Shown: positions 1 through 4,554 of the stretch, piece after piece
How positions within the stretch are numbered: position 1 is the stretch's first letter
Layout: each line of letters begins with the position of its first letter
NCBI GenBank assembly: GCA_005880345.1
Contig: VBGE01000034.1
Span: forward strand, 1-5,317
Direction: 5' to 3'
Origin: Chloroflexota bacterium
GTDB lineage: Bacteria > Chloroflexota > Dormibacteria > Dormibacterales > Dormibacteraceae
Length of the DNA: 5,317 nt
Position numbers and translations under genes: made by a program
The notes under the pieces: generated by a model
Database searches by the model: none
What the model was told of the DNA's origin: nothing
What the model saw: only the letters and a program-made list of their open reading frames with translations

Positions 1-179
1 GCAGCGGATTCTTTGGCGACGATCATCACGTGCTCGCCGAGCAGCAGGTCGAGGTGCGTGCGCAGGTTGGCTGCCTGCGATTGTGCCACCGCGGTCTGGG
101 TCGGCGGTGGTGGCGGGACGGTCTGAGTCGAGCACGCGATCAGCGGAATGGTCAGCAGGATGGCGGCCGCGACTCTCAA
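1..179 (-). CDS. Putative lipoprotein, 5' end only (gene runs off the left edge)
   Basis: Reading the minus strand from a TTG at 179 gives 59 complete codons open to the window edge. The product begins with a short bacterial lipoprotein signal peptide: Arg2, a hydrophobic stretch, then the lipobox LIAC with the acceptor Cys at residue 16. A low-complexity linker rich in Pro, Thr and Gln follows, then a likely helix containing LRTHLDLLLGEHVMIVAKES. The mature protein should be lipid-anchored outside the cytoplasmic membrane. An in-frame TAA lies eight codons upstream and no ATG or GTG falls between, so TTG is the only available start. No good Shine-Dalgarno precedes it. The helix loosely recalls small uncharacterised lipoproteins with an LxxLLxEHxxLxA pattern, but that is from memory and no function is assigned. 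The gene diverges from the nuclease gene across 37 bp. The lipobox and open frame make a real gene likely; its full length is unknown. Confidence 0.62.
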   Translation of the reverse strand, partial: MRVAAAILLTIPLIACSTQTVPPPPPTQTAVAQSQAANLRTHLDLLLGEHVMIVAKESA

Positions 180-216
180 ACCGCCGCCATTGTGGGCGAA
201 TTAGCATGGTTCCGCT
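180..216. promoter_or_regulatory. Short divergent intergenic region with candidate -10 elements
   Basis: Only 37 bp separate the two divergent starts, so both promoters must lie here or inside the opposite gene. On the plus strand TAGCAT (202-207) sits 9 nt before the GTG start. On the minus strand CACAAT (194-189) sits 9 nt before the TTG start. Neither start has a Shine-Dalgarno sequence, and a -10-like hexamer this close to the start is what leaderless transcripts look like. No recognisable -35 hexamer is present at the expected spacing for either. These are pattern matches only. Confidence 0.3.
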
Positions 217-1083
217 GTGCCTGAGTGGCTGCTGGTAGACGGATCGAGCATGTTCTTTCGCGCCTTCTACGCGATCCCGCAAACGATGCGAGGGCCTGGC
301 GGACATCTCGTCAACGCCGTGCGCGGGACGCTCGACACACTCGCGCGCTATGTCACCGACCGCAAGCCCAAGCGTCTCGCCTTCACCACTGATGAAGACT
401 GGAGGCCCGATTGGCGCGTCGAGCTGATCCCTGCTTACAAGGAGCAGCGTGTCGCAGAGCCGATTCCTCCGACGCTGATACCGCAGGTGCCGGTCATCCT
501 GGCCTCACTGGAAGCAGTCGGCGTCGACGTCGTCGGCCTGGCGGGATACGAGGCCGAGGACATCGTCGCCACTCTGGCCGCGAAGGTAGAGCCGCCGATC
601 GAGATCGCGAGCGGTGACCGCGACCTGTTCAGCCAGGTACGCGGCCGCGAGATCATCGTGCTGTATCCGCAGAAGGGGGGCCCGGTCGAGGTCGACGAGG
701 CCGAGGTGGCGCGGCGCTACGGCATCCCCGGCCGCGCCTACTCCGACTTCGCAATCCTTCGGGGCGATCCGTCGGACGGCCTGCCCGGGATCGCGGGCGT
801 CGGCGACAGAACAGCGGCCCAGCTGGTCAAGCGCTACGGATCCGTAGGCAAAATGCTCGAAGCGGGCGTCTTCAAAGGCGACAACGCTGCGTACCTCGAA
901 AAGGCGCTCAAGGTGGTGCCACCCGTGCGCGACCTGAAGATCACGGTGCCGAAGGGGCGCCGAGCTCGATATCCGGCGGAGCCGGAGGTCGTCGAGGAGA
1001 TCGGCAAGAGGTATGGGGTCGCCAACAACCTCGACCGGCTCGTGACTGCCCTCAACAAGCTTCCTCCCCTTACCAAATCCTGA
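217..1083 (+). CDS. Stand-alone 5'-3' exonuclease / flap endonuclease (PolA N-terminal nuclease family)
   Basis: This 288-residue protein matches the 5' nuclease domain of DNA polymerase I, which removes RNA primers and 5' flaps using divalent metals. The family's acidic motifs appear in order: LLVDGSSMFFRAFYA near the N-terminus (Asp8); the arch-region signature WRVELIPAYKEQR (66-78); YEAED (111-115); GDRD (133-136); and GDPSDGLPGIAGVGDRTA (183-200), which opens the helix-three-turn-helix DNA-binding region. Acidic residues at 8, 112, 114, 115, 134, 136, 184 and 187 are the likely metal ligands. The frame stops after the nuclease domain, so it lacks polymerase and proofreading domains, like the free-standing bacterial Fen/ExoIX group. 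The GTG start at 217 places the DG motif at the usual distance from the N-terminus. No Shine-Dalgarno is visible and translation may be leaderless. It is a single gene here, with no co-directional partner close downstream. Family assignment is firm; the cellular role (Okazaki processing, repair) is inferred. Confidence 0.93.
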   Translation: MPEWLLVDGSSMFFRAFYAIPQTMRGPGGHLVNAVRGTLDTLARYVTDRKPKRLAFTTDEDWRPDWRVELIPAYKEQRVAEPIPPTLIPQVPVILASLEAVGVDVVGLAGYEAEDIVATLAAKVEPPIEIASGDRDLFSQVRGREIIVLYPQKGGPVEVDEAEVARRYGIPGRAYSDFAILRGDPSDGLPGIAGVGDRTAAQLVKRYGSVGKMLEAGVFKGDNAAYLEKALKVVPPVRDLKITVPKGRRARYPAEPEVVEEIGKRYGVANNLDRLVTALNKLPPLTKS

Positions 1084-1341
1084 TTTTTCTCGCGCAGTGA
1101 TCTGACCTTGTCCGGCCACCGTATCCCTTGTCATGACGCTCACCTGGATCCGGTGGCGACGCCGTCGCGCGCGGAGTTACATGATCTGGAGCGATGGAAG
1201 TCGGGCTATGCGCTTCGTGCACGCAGTCGCGGACGGTCAAGGGAACGCGGACCATCTTCTGGATGTGCCAGCGCTCCCTCACAGACCCGTCGTTTCCACG
1301 GTACCCGCGCCTGCCGGTGATCCAGTGCCGAGGTTACGAGG
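1084..1341. other. Intergenic stretch between convergent genes, no convincing gene
   Basis: This 258-bp stretch separates the nuclease stop from the stop of the lipoprotein gene transcribed toward it. Short frames are open on both strands. The best plus-strand one starts with ATG at 1133, encodes 70 residues and ends at 1345, overlapping the opposing stop codon. It begins with an Arg-rich patch, has no Shine-Dalgarno, no recognisable motif, and only moderate G/C at third codon positions. I see no strong stem followed by a T-run that would serve as a terminator for either flanking gene. Confidence 0.5.
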
Positions 1342-2544
1342 CTAAGCCGAAGCCACCCGCATGAGTGCGATCACGGTCCCCGCAGACGGGTCGAATCGGC
1401 CGGCCACCGCACCACTCGACATCGAGATCTCCGCGACCTGACCGCCGTCGTTGACCGCGAAGAGTGTCCCGCCGTCGGGACTGAGGCCGAGGCTCGAGAC
1501 TCGCCATTCGGTCAGCGCTTGCATTTTCGGTTTCAGAGTCGACGTGTCGATCCACACGAGCCCGGAGCTGCCGGCGGTGACAAGTATCTTGCCGTCGGCG
1601 GTCAAAACCGTCGCGGTGGCACCTGCCGCTCCCGACCCGGCGGCGCCGATCGTGACGGTGCGCAGGACCTGCGGCGAGAACTGAGAGGAGGTGTCGAGCT
1701 CGGCCACGGTCCCGGTCGCGCCGTTGACCGCGTAGAGCCGCGACCCGTCATGCCGCAGGGCGAGTGACCAGTGCATGGCGGCATCGCCTTGCTTGTAGCC
1801 GCCACCCGGCAGGTCGAGGCAGAAGGCGAATGGTCCGGTGAGGTTCAGCGCGTGGATGAACGGGCTGTCGTTCTCCCGCACGTACATGCTGAAGAGCATC
1901 GAGCCGTCGGGCGCTGAGATCCCCGAGAGTCGGAGACCGGCCATAGCCTGGTTGCCATCGCTCTTGTCGACGACGATGTTGGCGTCGAGACTGTGACCCG
2001 GGACGTCATAGAGGCGGACGTAGTACTCCTTGCCGTTCAGGTACTGGATCAAGTAGAGGCGCTGGCCGTCGTCGCTCACGGCGTCGAAGTTGAATCGACC
2101 CGCGAGGTCGATGCGGTCGGCGATCTTGAACGACGTGGTGTCGATGATGAGCATGCGGGTGGTTGTCCCGTCGAAAGCCTGGACCACGAGCCAATGGCCG
2201 TCCTGCGACAGCCCGCCGGGAAGACCGGTGTTGGTGGCGAGCGGCATCTGGTAGGAGCCGGGCAGGAGCAGCGTGTTGATGGTGTCGCCCGACTGAGGGT
2301 CCGTGTCGACAAGTGAAGCGCCGATGATCGAGTACAGGTGCTTCCAATCGCTCGATGGGGCGCCCAGCGGCAGCCGGCGCTCGACGGTGTGCGTCTTCGA
2401 ATCGATGACCTGAATCTGGCGCGCGTTGTTCGAGACGACGGCCTCGTAGAGCTTGGCGCCGCTGCCGGCCTTCGGTCCTCCTGGATTGGCGCCGCAGGCG
2501 GCGATGACCAGCGCGACGCAGACCAAGCCGACGATATTTCGCAT
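1342..2544 (-). CDS. Beta-propeller (YVTN/WD40-like) lipoprotein, last gene of the ECF sigma operon
   Basis: The chosen ATG (2544) gives 400 residues. It follows GAGGTGA by 5 nt, whereas the upstream ATG at 2565 would add seven residues that spoil the signal peptide. Residues 1-17 are a lipoprotein signal ending in IAAC (Cys17), so the protein should be exported and lipid-anchored. The rest shows degenerate blades of a beta-propeller: strand pairs such as QIQVIDSKTHTVERRLPLG, MLIIDTTSFKIADRIDLAG and AEISMSSGAVAGRF, with repeated xxDG turns at about 113, 157, 211, 264, 315 and 355. About six or seven blades fit. No catalytic motif is visible, and such propellers usually bind ligands or proteins. 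It lies 49 bp after the anti-sigma-like gene on the same strand, so co-transcription with the sigma factor is likely. It could supply the extracytoplasmic sensing part of that system or be an output target. Its fold class is well supported; its function is unknown. Confidence 0.85.
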   Translation of the reverse strand: MRNIVGLVCVALVIAACGANPGGPKAGSGAKLYEAVVSNNARQIQVIDSKTHTVERRLPLGAPSSDWKHLYSIIGASLVDTDPQSGDTINTLLLPGSYQMPLATNTGLPGGLSQDGHWLVVQAFDGTTTRMLIIDTTSFKIADRIDLAGRFNFDAVSDDGQRLYLIQYLNGKEYYVRLYDVPGHSLDANIVVDKSDGNQAMAGLRLSGISAPDGSMLFSMYVRENDSPFIHALNLTGPFAFCLDLPGGGYKQGDAAMHWSLALRHDGSRLYAVNGATGTVAELDTSSQFSPQVLRTVTIGAAGSGAAGATATVLTADGKILVTAGSSGLVWIDTSTLKPKMQALTEWRVSSLGLSPDGGTLFAVNDGGQVAEISMSSGAVAGRFDPSAGTVIALMRVASA

Positions 2545-2549
2545 GCTCT

Positions 2550-2556
2550 TCACCTC
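2550..2556 (-). promoter_or_regulatory. Ribosome binding site that fixes the propeller lipoprotein start
   Basis: Read on the minus strand this is GAGGTGA, 5 nt before the ATG at 2544. It lies downstream of the alternative in-frame ATG at 2565, which favours the shorter protein with a clean signal peptide (Met-Arg-Asn start). Confidence 0.6.
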
Positions 2557-2593
2557 GCCTCCCATACACCGGAGGGCAGGCTCGGGTTCCAGC

Positions 2594-3403
2594 TCAGCTC
2601 ATCGATGCGGCAATCTGGAGGGCCTGAGCTTTGGTCAGGTCGCCCTCGATCCGGACGATCGTGCCGTTGTCGTCGAAGAGCAGCGTGTTGGTGGCCAGCC
2701 TGAGGGAATCGGAATAGAAGTGCCCATCGGCATCGGTGAAGGCGATGTCGTGAGGGCTGCCGGATATCCAGTAGCCGGCATGGCCGTTGACCGCGATCTG
2801 CTCAATCGTCGCGTCCGGGCCGAGCATCTTCTCGAAGAAGGTCTCGTCCACCTTGCCCCGGGCTTCGGTGACGAGCACCGCCACGCCCGTCAGGCCCGAC
2901 AATTTGATGCCCGGCCGTTCCGTGTAGACGAGGGTGACCTCGCCTCCGCTCGGGCCCGATGGTGGGAGCTTGACGAACACGGCGTCGGGCGGACCGAGCG
3001 ACGAAGGCAGGGCGACTGTCCAGGTCACCTCGGTCTGCGCCCGCGCGAGCGTCGTGGGCGTGCCCAGGTCGAGGTTGCGGCCCGCCTGGGCTGATGGGGT
3101 CGGTGGGTGCTGGACGCGCTGGATGTTGGTGTGGAGGTTCAGCCAGCCGGCGATCACGTCGCGGCTGGGGGTATAGGCGAGGAGGACGGCCAGGATCAGC
3201 AACGCGGCCGCTGCGGCGAGCGCGAAACGTCGGTTAGTCCGGACTATGCGAGGTGTTCTTGCCCCAATTTCCCGGTTAGTCCGGACTATCCGAGGTGTTG
3301 TGGCCCCAACTTCCCAGTCAGTCCGGACTATCCGAAGTTGGGGGGTGGGCGGCCAGGCGACTGCCGCGCCGACGGCGTACAGCTCTTCTTCGAGCTCAGG
3401 CAC
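2594..3403 (-). CDS. Single-pass membrane anti-sigma-factor-like protein with an in-frame repeat linker
   Basis: This 269-residue protein starts at a GTG preceded by GAGGAGG at a 6-nt spacing and overlaps the end of the sigma gene by 8 bp, so the two are probably translationally coupled. The N-terminus (MPELEEELYAVGAAVAWPPTP) is a short acidic, probably cytoplasmic segment in the usual place for sigma binding. Residues 24-59 are nearly three copies of a 14-residue basic repeat, RIVRTNREIGARTP. A single transmembrane helix spans about 60-77. The outer part (78-269) includes a Thr/Pro linker and a domain with VNGHAGYWISGSPHDI (205-220), then RLATNTLLFDDNGTIVRIEG. The GYWISG/RL.(G/A)NTLL pattern recalls anti-sigma-like membrane proteins next to ECF factors in high-GC environmental bacteria (my recollection). 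No HxxxCxxC zinc anti-sigma motif is present. Role: probably sequesters the adjacent sigma factor and relays envelope signals. The operon position supports this; binding is inferred. Confidence 0.78.
   Translation of the reverse strand: MPELEEELYAVGAAVAWPPTPQLRIVRTDWEVGATTPRIVRTNREIGARTPRIVRTNRRFALAAAAALLILAVLLAYTPSRDVIAGWLNLHTNIQRVQHPPTPSAQAGRNLDLGTPTTLARAQTEVTWTVALPSSLGPPDAVFVKLPPSGPSGGEVTLVYTERPGIKLSGLTGVAVLVTEARGKVDETFFEKMLGPDATIEQIAVNGHAGYWISGSPHDIAFTDADGHFYSDSLRLATNTLLFDDNGTIVRIEGDLTKAQALQIAASMS
3231..3343. repeat. Tandem 42-bp repeat with palindromic cores, inside the anti-sigma-like gene
   Basis: Copy 1 is 3231-3272, copy 2 is 3273-3314, and partial copy 3 starts at 3315. Copies 1 and 2 differ at 4 of 42 positions by eye. 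Copy 3 stays similar for about its first 25 bases, then diverges. Copies 1 and 2 contain the perfect 12-bp palindrome TAGTCCGGACTA (3235-3246 and 3277-3288). Copy 3 has CAGTCCGGACTA (3319-3330), leaving a 10-bp palindrome. The cores are exactly 42 bp apart, a multiple of three, so each copy encodes 14 residues (RIVRTN...) on the minus strand without breaking the frame. Confidence 0.92.
3304..3343. repeat. Nested inverted repeat around the third palindromic core
   Basis: CCCCAACTTC (3304-3313) and GAAGTTGGGG (3334-3343) are perfect 10-bp inverted arms separated by 20 bp. The inner palindrome AGTCCGGACT (3320-3329) lies almost centrally between them (centres differ by one base). The whole unit could fold as a nested hairpin in RNA or a cruciform in DNA, resembling bacterial REP-type or miniature palindromic elements. 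The unit straddles the junction of repeat copies 2 and 3. Confidence 0.85.
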
Positions 3404-3959
3404 TGGCTGCCTCCTCGACCCGCGTCCGAAGCCTGGCCAGCGCCCGTGAGAGCCTCGACTTGACGGTGCCCTCCGGGATGCCCAGAGCGGCTGCGGTCTC
3501 CTCGCCGCTCAGCTCGAGGAAGTAGCGGCTGGCGATGACCAGGCGATCCTCGTCGCTGAGTGCGTTGACCATGGCCAGGAGGCGGCGCCGTTCGTCCGAA
3601 GCCACAGCCACAGCCTCGGCGGATGTGGCCGCCGCCCCGGGACGGCTGCTCTGGATCAGACGGAGCTCGAGCTGCTGGCGGCGTCCCGTCGAGCGGATCC
3701 GGTTGCGCGCCTCATTGGCGACGATCTTGAGCAGCCACGGGCGCAGCCCGGCGCCCTCGCGGAAGCGGCCAAGCGCGCGGTAGGCCTTGACGAAGCCCTC
3801 CTGGGCGGCGTCCTCCGCGTCCGGCGCCGACCCCGTGATGACATAGGCGGTGCGGAACGCAACCTGCTGGTATCGCTGCACGATCTCCTCATAGGCGGCC
3901 GAGTCGCCACGCACGGCGCGCGCAATCAGCACGGAATCGTCCGCTGGCGGGCCCTCCAT
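3396..3959 (-). CDS. ECF-family RNA polymerase sigma factor (first gene of the minus-strand operon)
   Basis: This 187-residue protein has the two-domain ECF layout. Sigma-2 (about 22-90) includes the core-binding segment DAEDAAQEGFVKAYRAL (47-63) and the -10-recognition segment with RPWLLKIVANEARNRIR (73-89). After an Ala-rich linker, sigma-4 (about 124-180) contains the helix-turn-helix SGEETAAALGIPEGTVKSRL (151-170), which reads the -35 element. It lacks regions 1 and 3, as expected for ECF factors, and has no C-terminal extension. The ATG at 3959 is the first in frame after an upstream TGA. It has no clear Shine-Dalgarno and may be read from a very short leader. The stop overlaps the GTG of the membrane anti-sigma-like gene, the classic arrangement for a sigma factor held inactive by its co-encoded partner. 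Autoregulation is plausible. Target genes cannot be read from this window, apart perhaps from its own operon. Confidence 0.95.
   Translation of the reverse strand: MEGPPADDSVLIARAVRGDSAAYEEIVQRYQQVAFRTAYVITGSAPDAEDAAQEGFVKAYRALGRFREGAGLRPWLLKIVANEARNRIRSTGRRQQLELRLIQSSRPGAAATSAEAVAVASDERRRLLAMVNALSDEDRLVIASRYFLELSGEETAAALGIPEGTVKSRLSRALARLRTRVEEAASA
3410..3416 (-). promoter_or_regulatory. Ribosome binding site for the anti-sigma-like gene, inside the sigma coding region
   Basis: On the minus strand this reads GAGGAGG and lies 6 nt before the GTG at 3403. It falls within the last codons of the sigma gene. A near-ideal site here supports the GTG start and independent re-initiation by ribosomes finishing the sigma gene. 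Confidence 0.75.
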
Positions 3960-4003
3960 CGGAACGCATCATGTACACCACCAGGCCCATCATGGTTCCC
4001 TTG

Positions 4004-4024
4004 CAACCGCCGGCCGGGTGGTTG
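4004..4024. promoter_or_regulatory. GC-rich imperfect palindrome just before the plus-strand sigma ribosome site
   Basis: CAACC (4004-4008) and GGTTG (4020-4024) flank the self-complementary CCGGCCGG (4010-4017), giving a nearly symmetric 21-bp dyad. It ends 5 bp before AGGAGA (4030-4035). As DNA it could be an operator. If transcribed, it would be a stable 5'-UTR hairpin beside the ribosome site. Which applies depends on the unknown transcription start. Confidence 0.45.
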
Positions 4025-4029
4025 TGTTT

Positions 4030-4035
4030 AGGAGA
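4030..4035 (+). promoter_or_regulatory. Ribosome binding site deciding the plus-strand sigma start
   Basis: AGGAGA lies 3 nt before the ATG at 4039. An in-frame GTG at 4018 would add seven residues but lies upstream of this site and inside the palindrome, so the ATG is preferred. The spacing is slightly short. Confidence 0.6.
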
Positions 4036-4038
4036 CCG

Positions 4039-4554
4039 ATGGAGGGCACCAACCGCGTCTTCGAGCGCCTGGTCCACGACCACCAGGACCGGATCTTCGC
4101 CCTGAGCCTCGCGCTCACGGGCAACCGCCACGACGCTGAAGAGGTGGCGCAGGACACGTTTCTGCGCGCGTACCGGGCGCTGGAGACATATTCGCCCGAG
4201 CGAGTCCGCGACCTGAAACAGCGGGCGTGGCTGCATCGAATCGCGGTGAACGTCGTGCGGAATCGGGTGCGCGGAGCGAAGCCGCGTTTGGTCGAGCTGA
4301 ACGGCAGCGAGCCGGACACCCGATCCGGACCCGAGGAGGACGCGATGCAAAGGATGGAGCTGGACGAGCTCGCCTGCCGGGTCGCCGCTTTGCCCGCGCG
4401 ATATCGCGAGGCGGTTGTGCTCCGTCACGTGCAGGAGATGTCGTACGCCGAGGTGGCGCAGACGCTTGGACAGCCCGTGGGGACCGTCAAGGCGAACGTC
4501 CATCGCGGCCTGAAATTACTCAGAGGAGAGGACCATGGCGACGGTGATGAGTGA
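4039..4554 (+). CDS. ECF-family RNA polymerase sigma factor paired with an alkyltransferase fusion
   Basis: This 171-residue ECF factor has sigma-2 at about 8-75: FERLVHDHQDRIFALSLALT, the core-binding NRHDAEEVAQDTFLRAYRAL (29-48), and the -10-recognition region with RAWLHRIAVNVVRNRVRG (62-79). A short acidic linker leads to sigma-4 at about 107-162, with LPARYREAVVLRHVQEMSY and the helix-turn-helix SYAEVAQTLGQPVGTVKANV (135-154). It is only distantly similar to the divergent sigma factor: shared family motifs, different linker and termini apart from the shared Met-Glu-Gly start. Its 3' end overlaps the alkyltransferase-Ada gene by 20 bp, which implies translational coupling and equimolar or regulatory partnership. 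No membrane anti-sigma is encoded alongside, unlike the other operon. The context suggests control of a DNA-alkylation or genotoxic-stress response; this is inferred from the neighbour alone. Confidence 0.94.
   Translation: MEGTNRVFERLVHDHQDRIFALSLALTGNRHDAEEVAQDTFLRAYRALETYSPERVRDLKQRAWLHRIAVNVVRNRVRGAKPRLVELNGSEPDTRSGPEEDAMQRMELDELACRVAALPARYREAVVLRHVQEMSYAEVAQTLGQPVGTVKANVHRGLKLLRGEDHGDGDE
4523..4528 (+). promoter_or_regulatory. Ribosome binding site for the alkyltransferase-Ada gene, inside the sigma coding region
   Basis: GAGGAG lies 6 nt before the ATG at 4535 and within the last codons of the sigma gene. It supports this start over the in-frame ATG at 4547 and argues for coupled but efficient translation. 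Confidence 0.72.

Larger units (their letters stand above)
3960..4038. promoter_or_regulatory. 79-bp divergent control region between the two sigma operons
   Basis: Both operons must be driven from this region or from within the opposite sigma gene. Towards the minus-strand sigma gene, GGGAACC (4000-3994) resembles the GGAAC-type -35 element of many ECF promoters. It is followed after 16 bp by TGTACA (3977-3972), about where a -10 element would sit, which would leave a leader of only a few bases. The heptamer CATCATG occurs twice in direct orientation (3967-3973 and 3988-3994), 21 bp apart or two helical turns, as protein-binding sites on one DNA face often are. No convincing promoter is visible for the plus-strand sigma gene. 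All of this is motif matching. Confidence 0.4.
3951..4047. repeat. Perfect 12-bp inverted repeat covering both divergent sigma start codons
   Basis: GCCCTCCATCGG (3951-3962) and CCGATGGAGGGC (4036-4047) are exact reverse complements. Each contains the ATG of one sigma gene, so both proteins begin Met-Glu-Gly. The match stops immediately on both sides. It could be a remnant of shared ancestry, a binding site for a common regulator, or chance. Confidence 0.9.

Noticed and set aside
30..224. A 64-codon plus-strand frame at the left edge
   Set aside because: The minus strand here encodes a clear lipoprotein signal peptide with a lipobox, so this Arg/Gly-rich frame is its shadow.
505..1143. A long minus-strand frame (212 codons) opposite the nuclease gene
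   Set aside because: The plus strand carries all the 5' nuclease motifs. The opposite frame stays open because of high G+C and shows no motif.
1141..1158. CACCTGGATCCGGTG as a terminator hairpin after the nuclease gene
   Set aside because: The stem is only about four base pairs with a mismatch, and no T-run follows.
1133..1345. A 70-codon plus-strand frame in the gap between the nuclease and the propeller lipoprotein
   Set aside because: It has no ribosome site, no recognisable motif, overlapping open frames on both strands, and it ends within the opposing gene's stop codon. Coding is not excluded but not supported.
2006..2569. A 187-codon minus-strand frame overlapping the propeller lipoprotein
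   Set aside because: Its translation is Arg/His/Pro-rich, typical of an out-of-frame GC-rich shadow. The frame with the lipobox and propeller turns is the gene.
2545..2593. A separate promoter between the anti-sigma-like and propeller genes
   Set aside because: The 49-bp gap contains a ribosome site but no convincing -35/-10 pair, so read-through from the sigma promoter is simpler.
3231..3343. A CRISPR array, suggested by the regular palindromic repeats
   Set aside because: The units are contiguous, with no unique spacers, only about three copies, and they lie in frame inside a coding gene. No cas genes are present.
3889..4503. A 204-codon minus-strand frame across the plus-strand sigma gene and the divergent region
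   Set aside because: It lies opposite a clear ECF sigma factor and runs into the other sigma gene out of frame. No family motif is seen.
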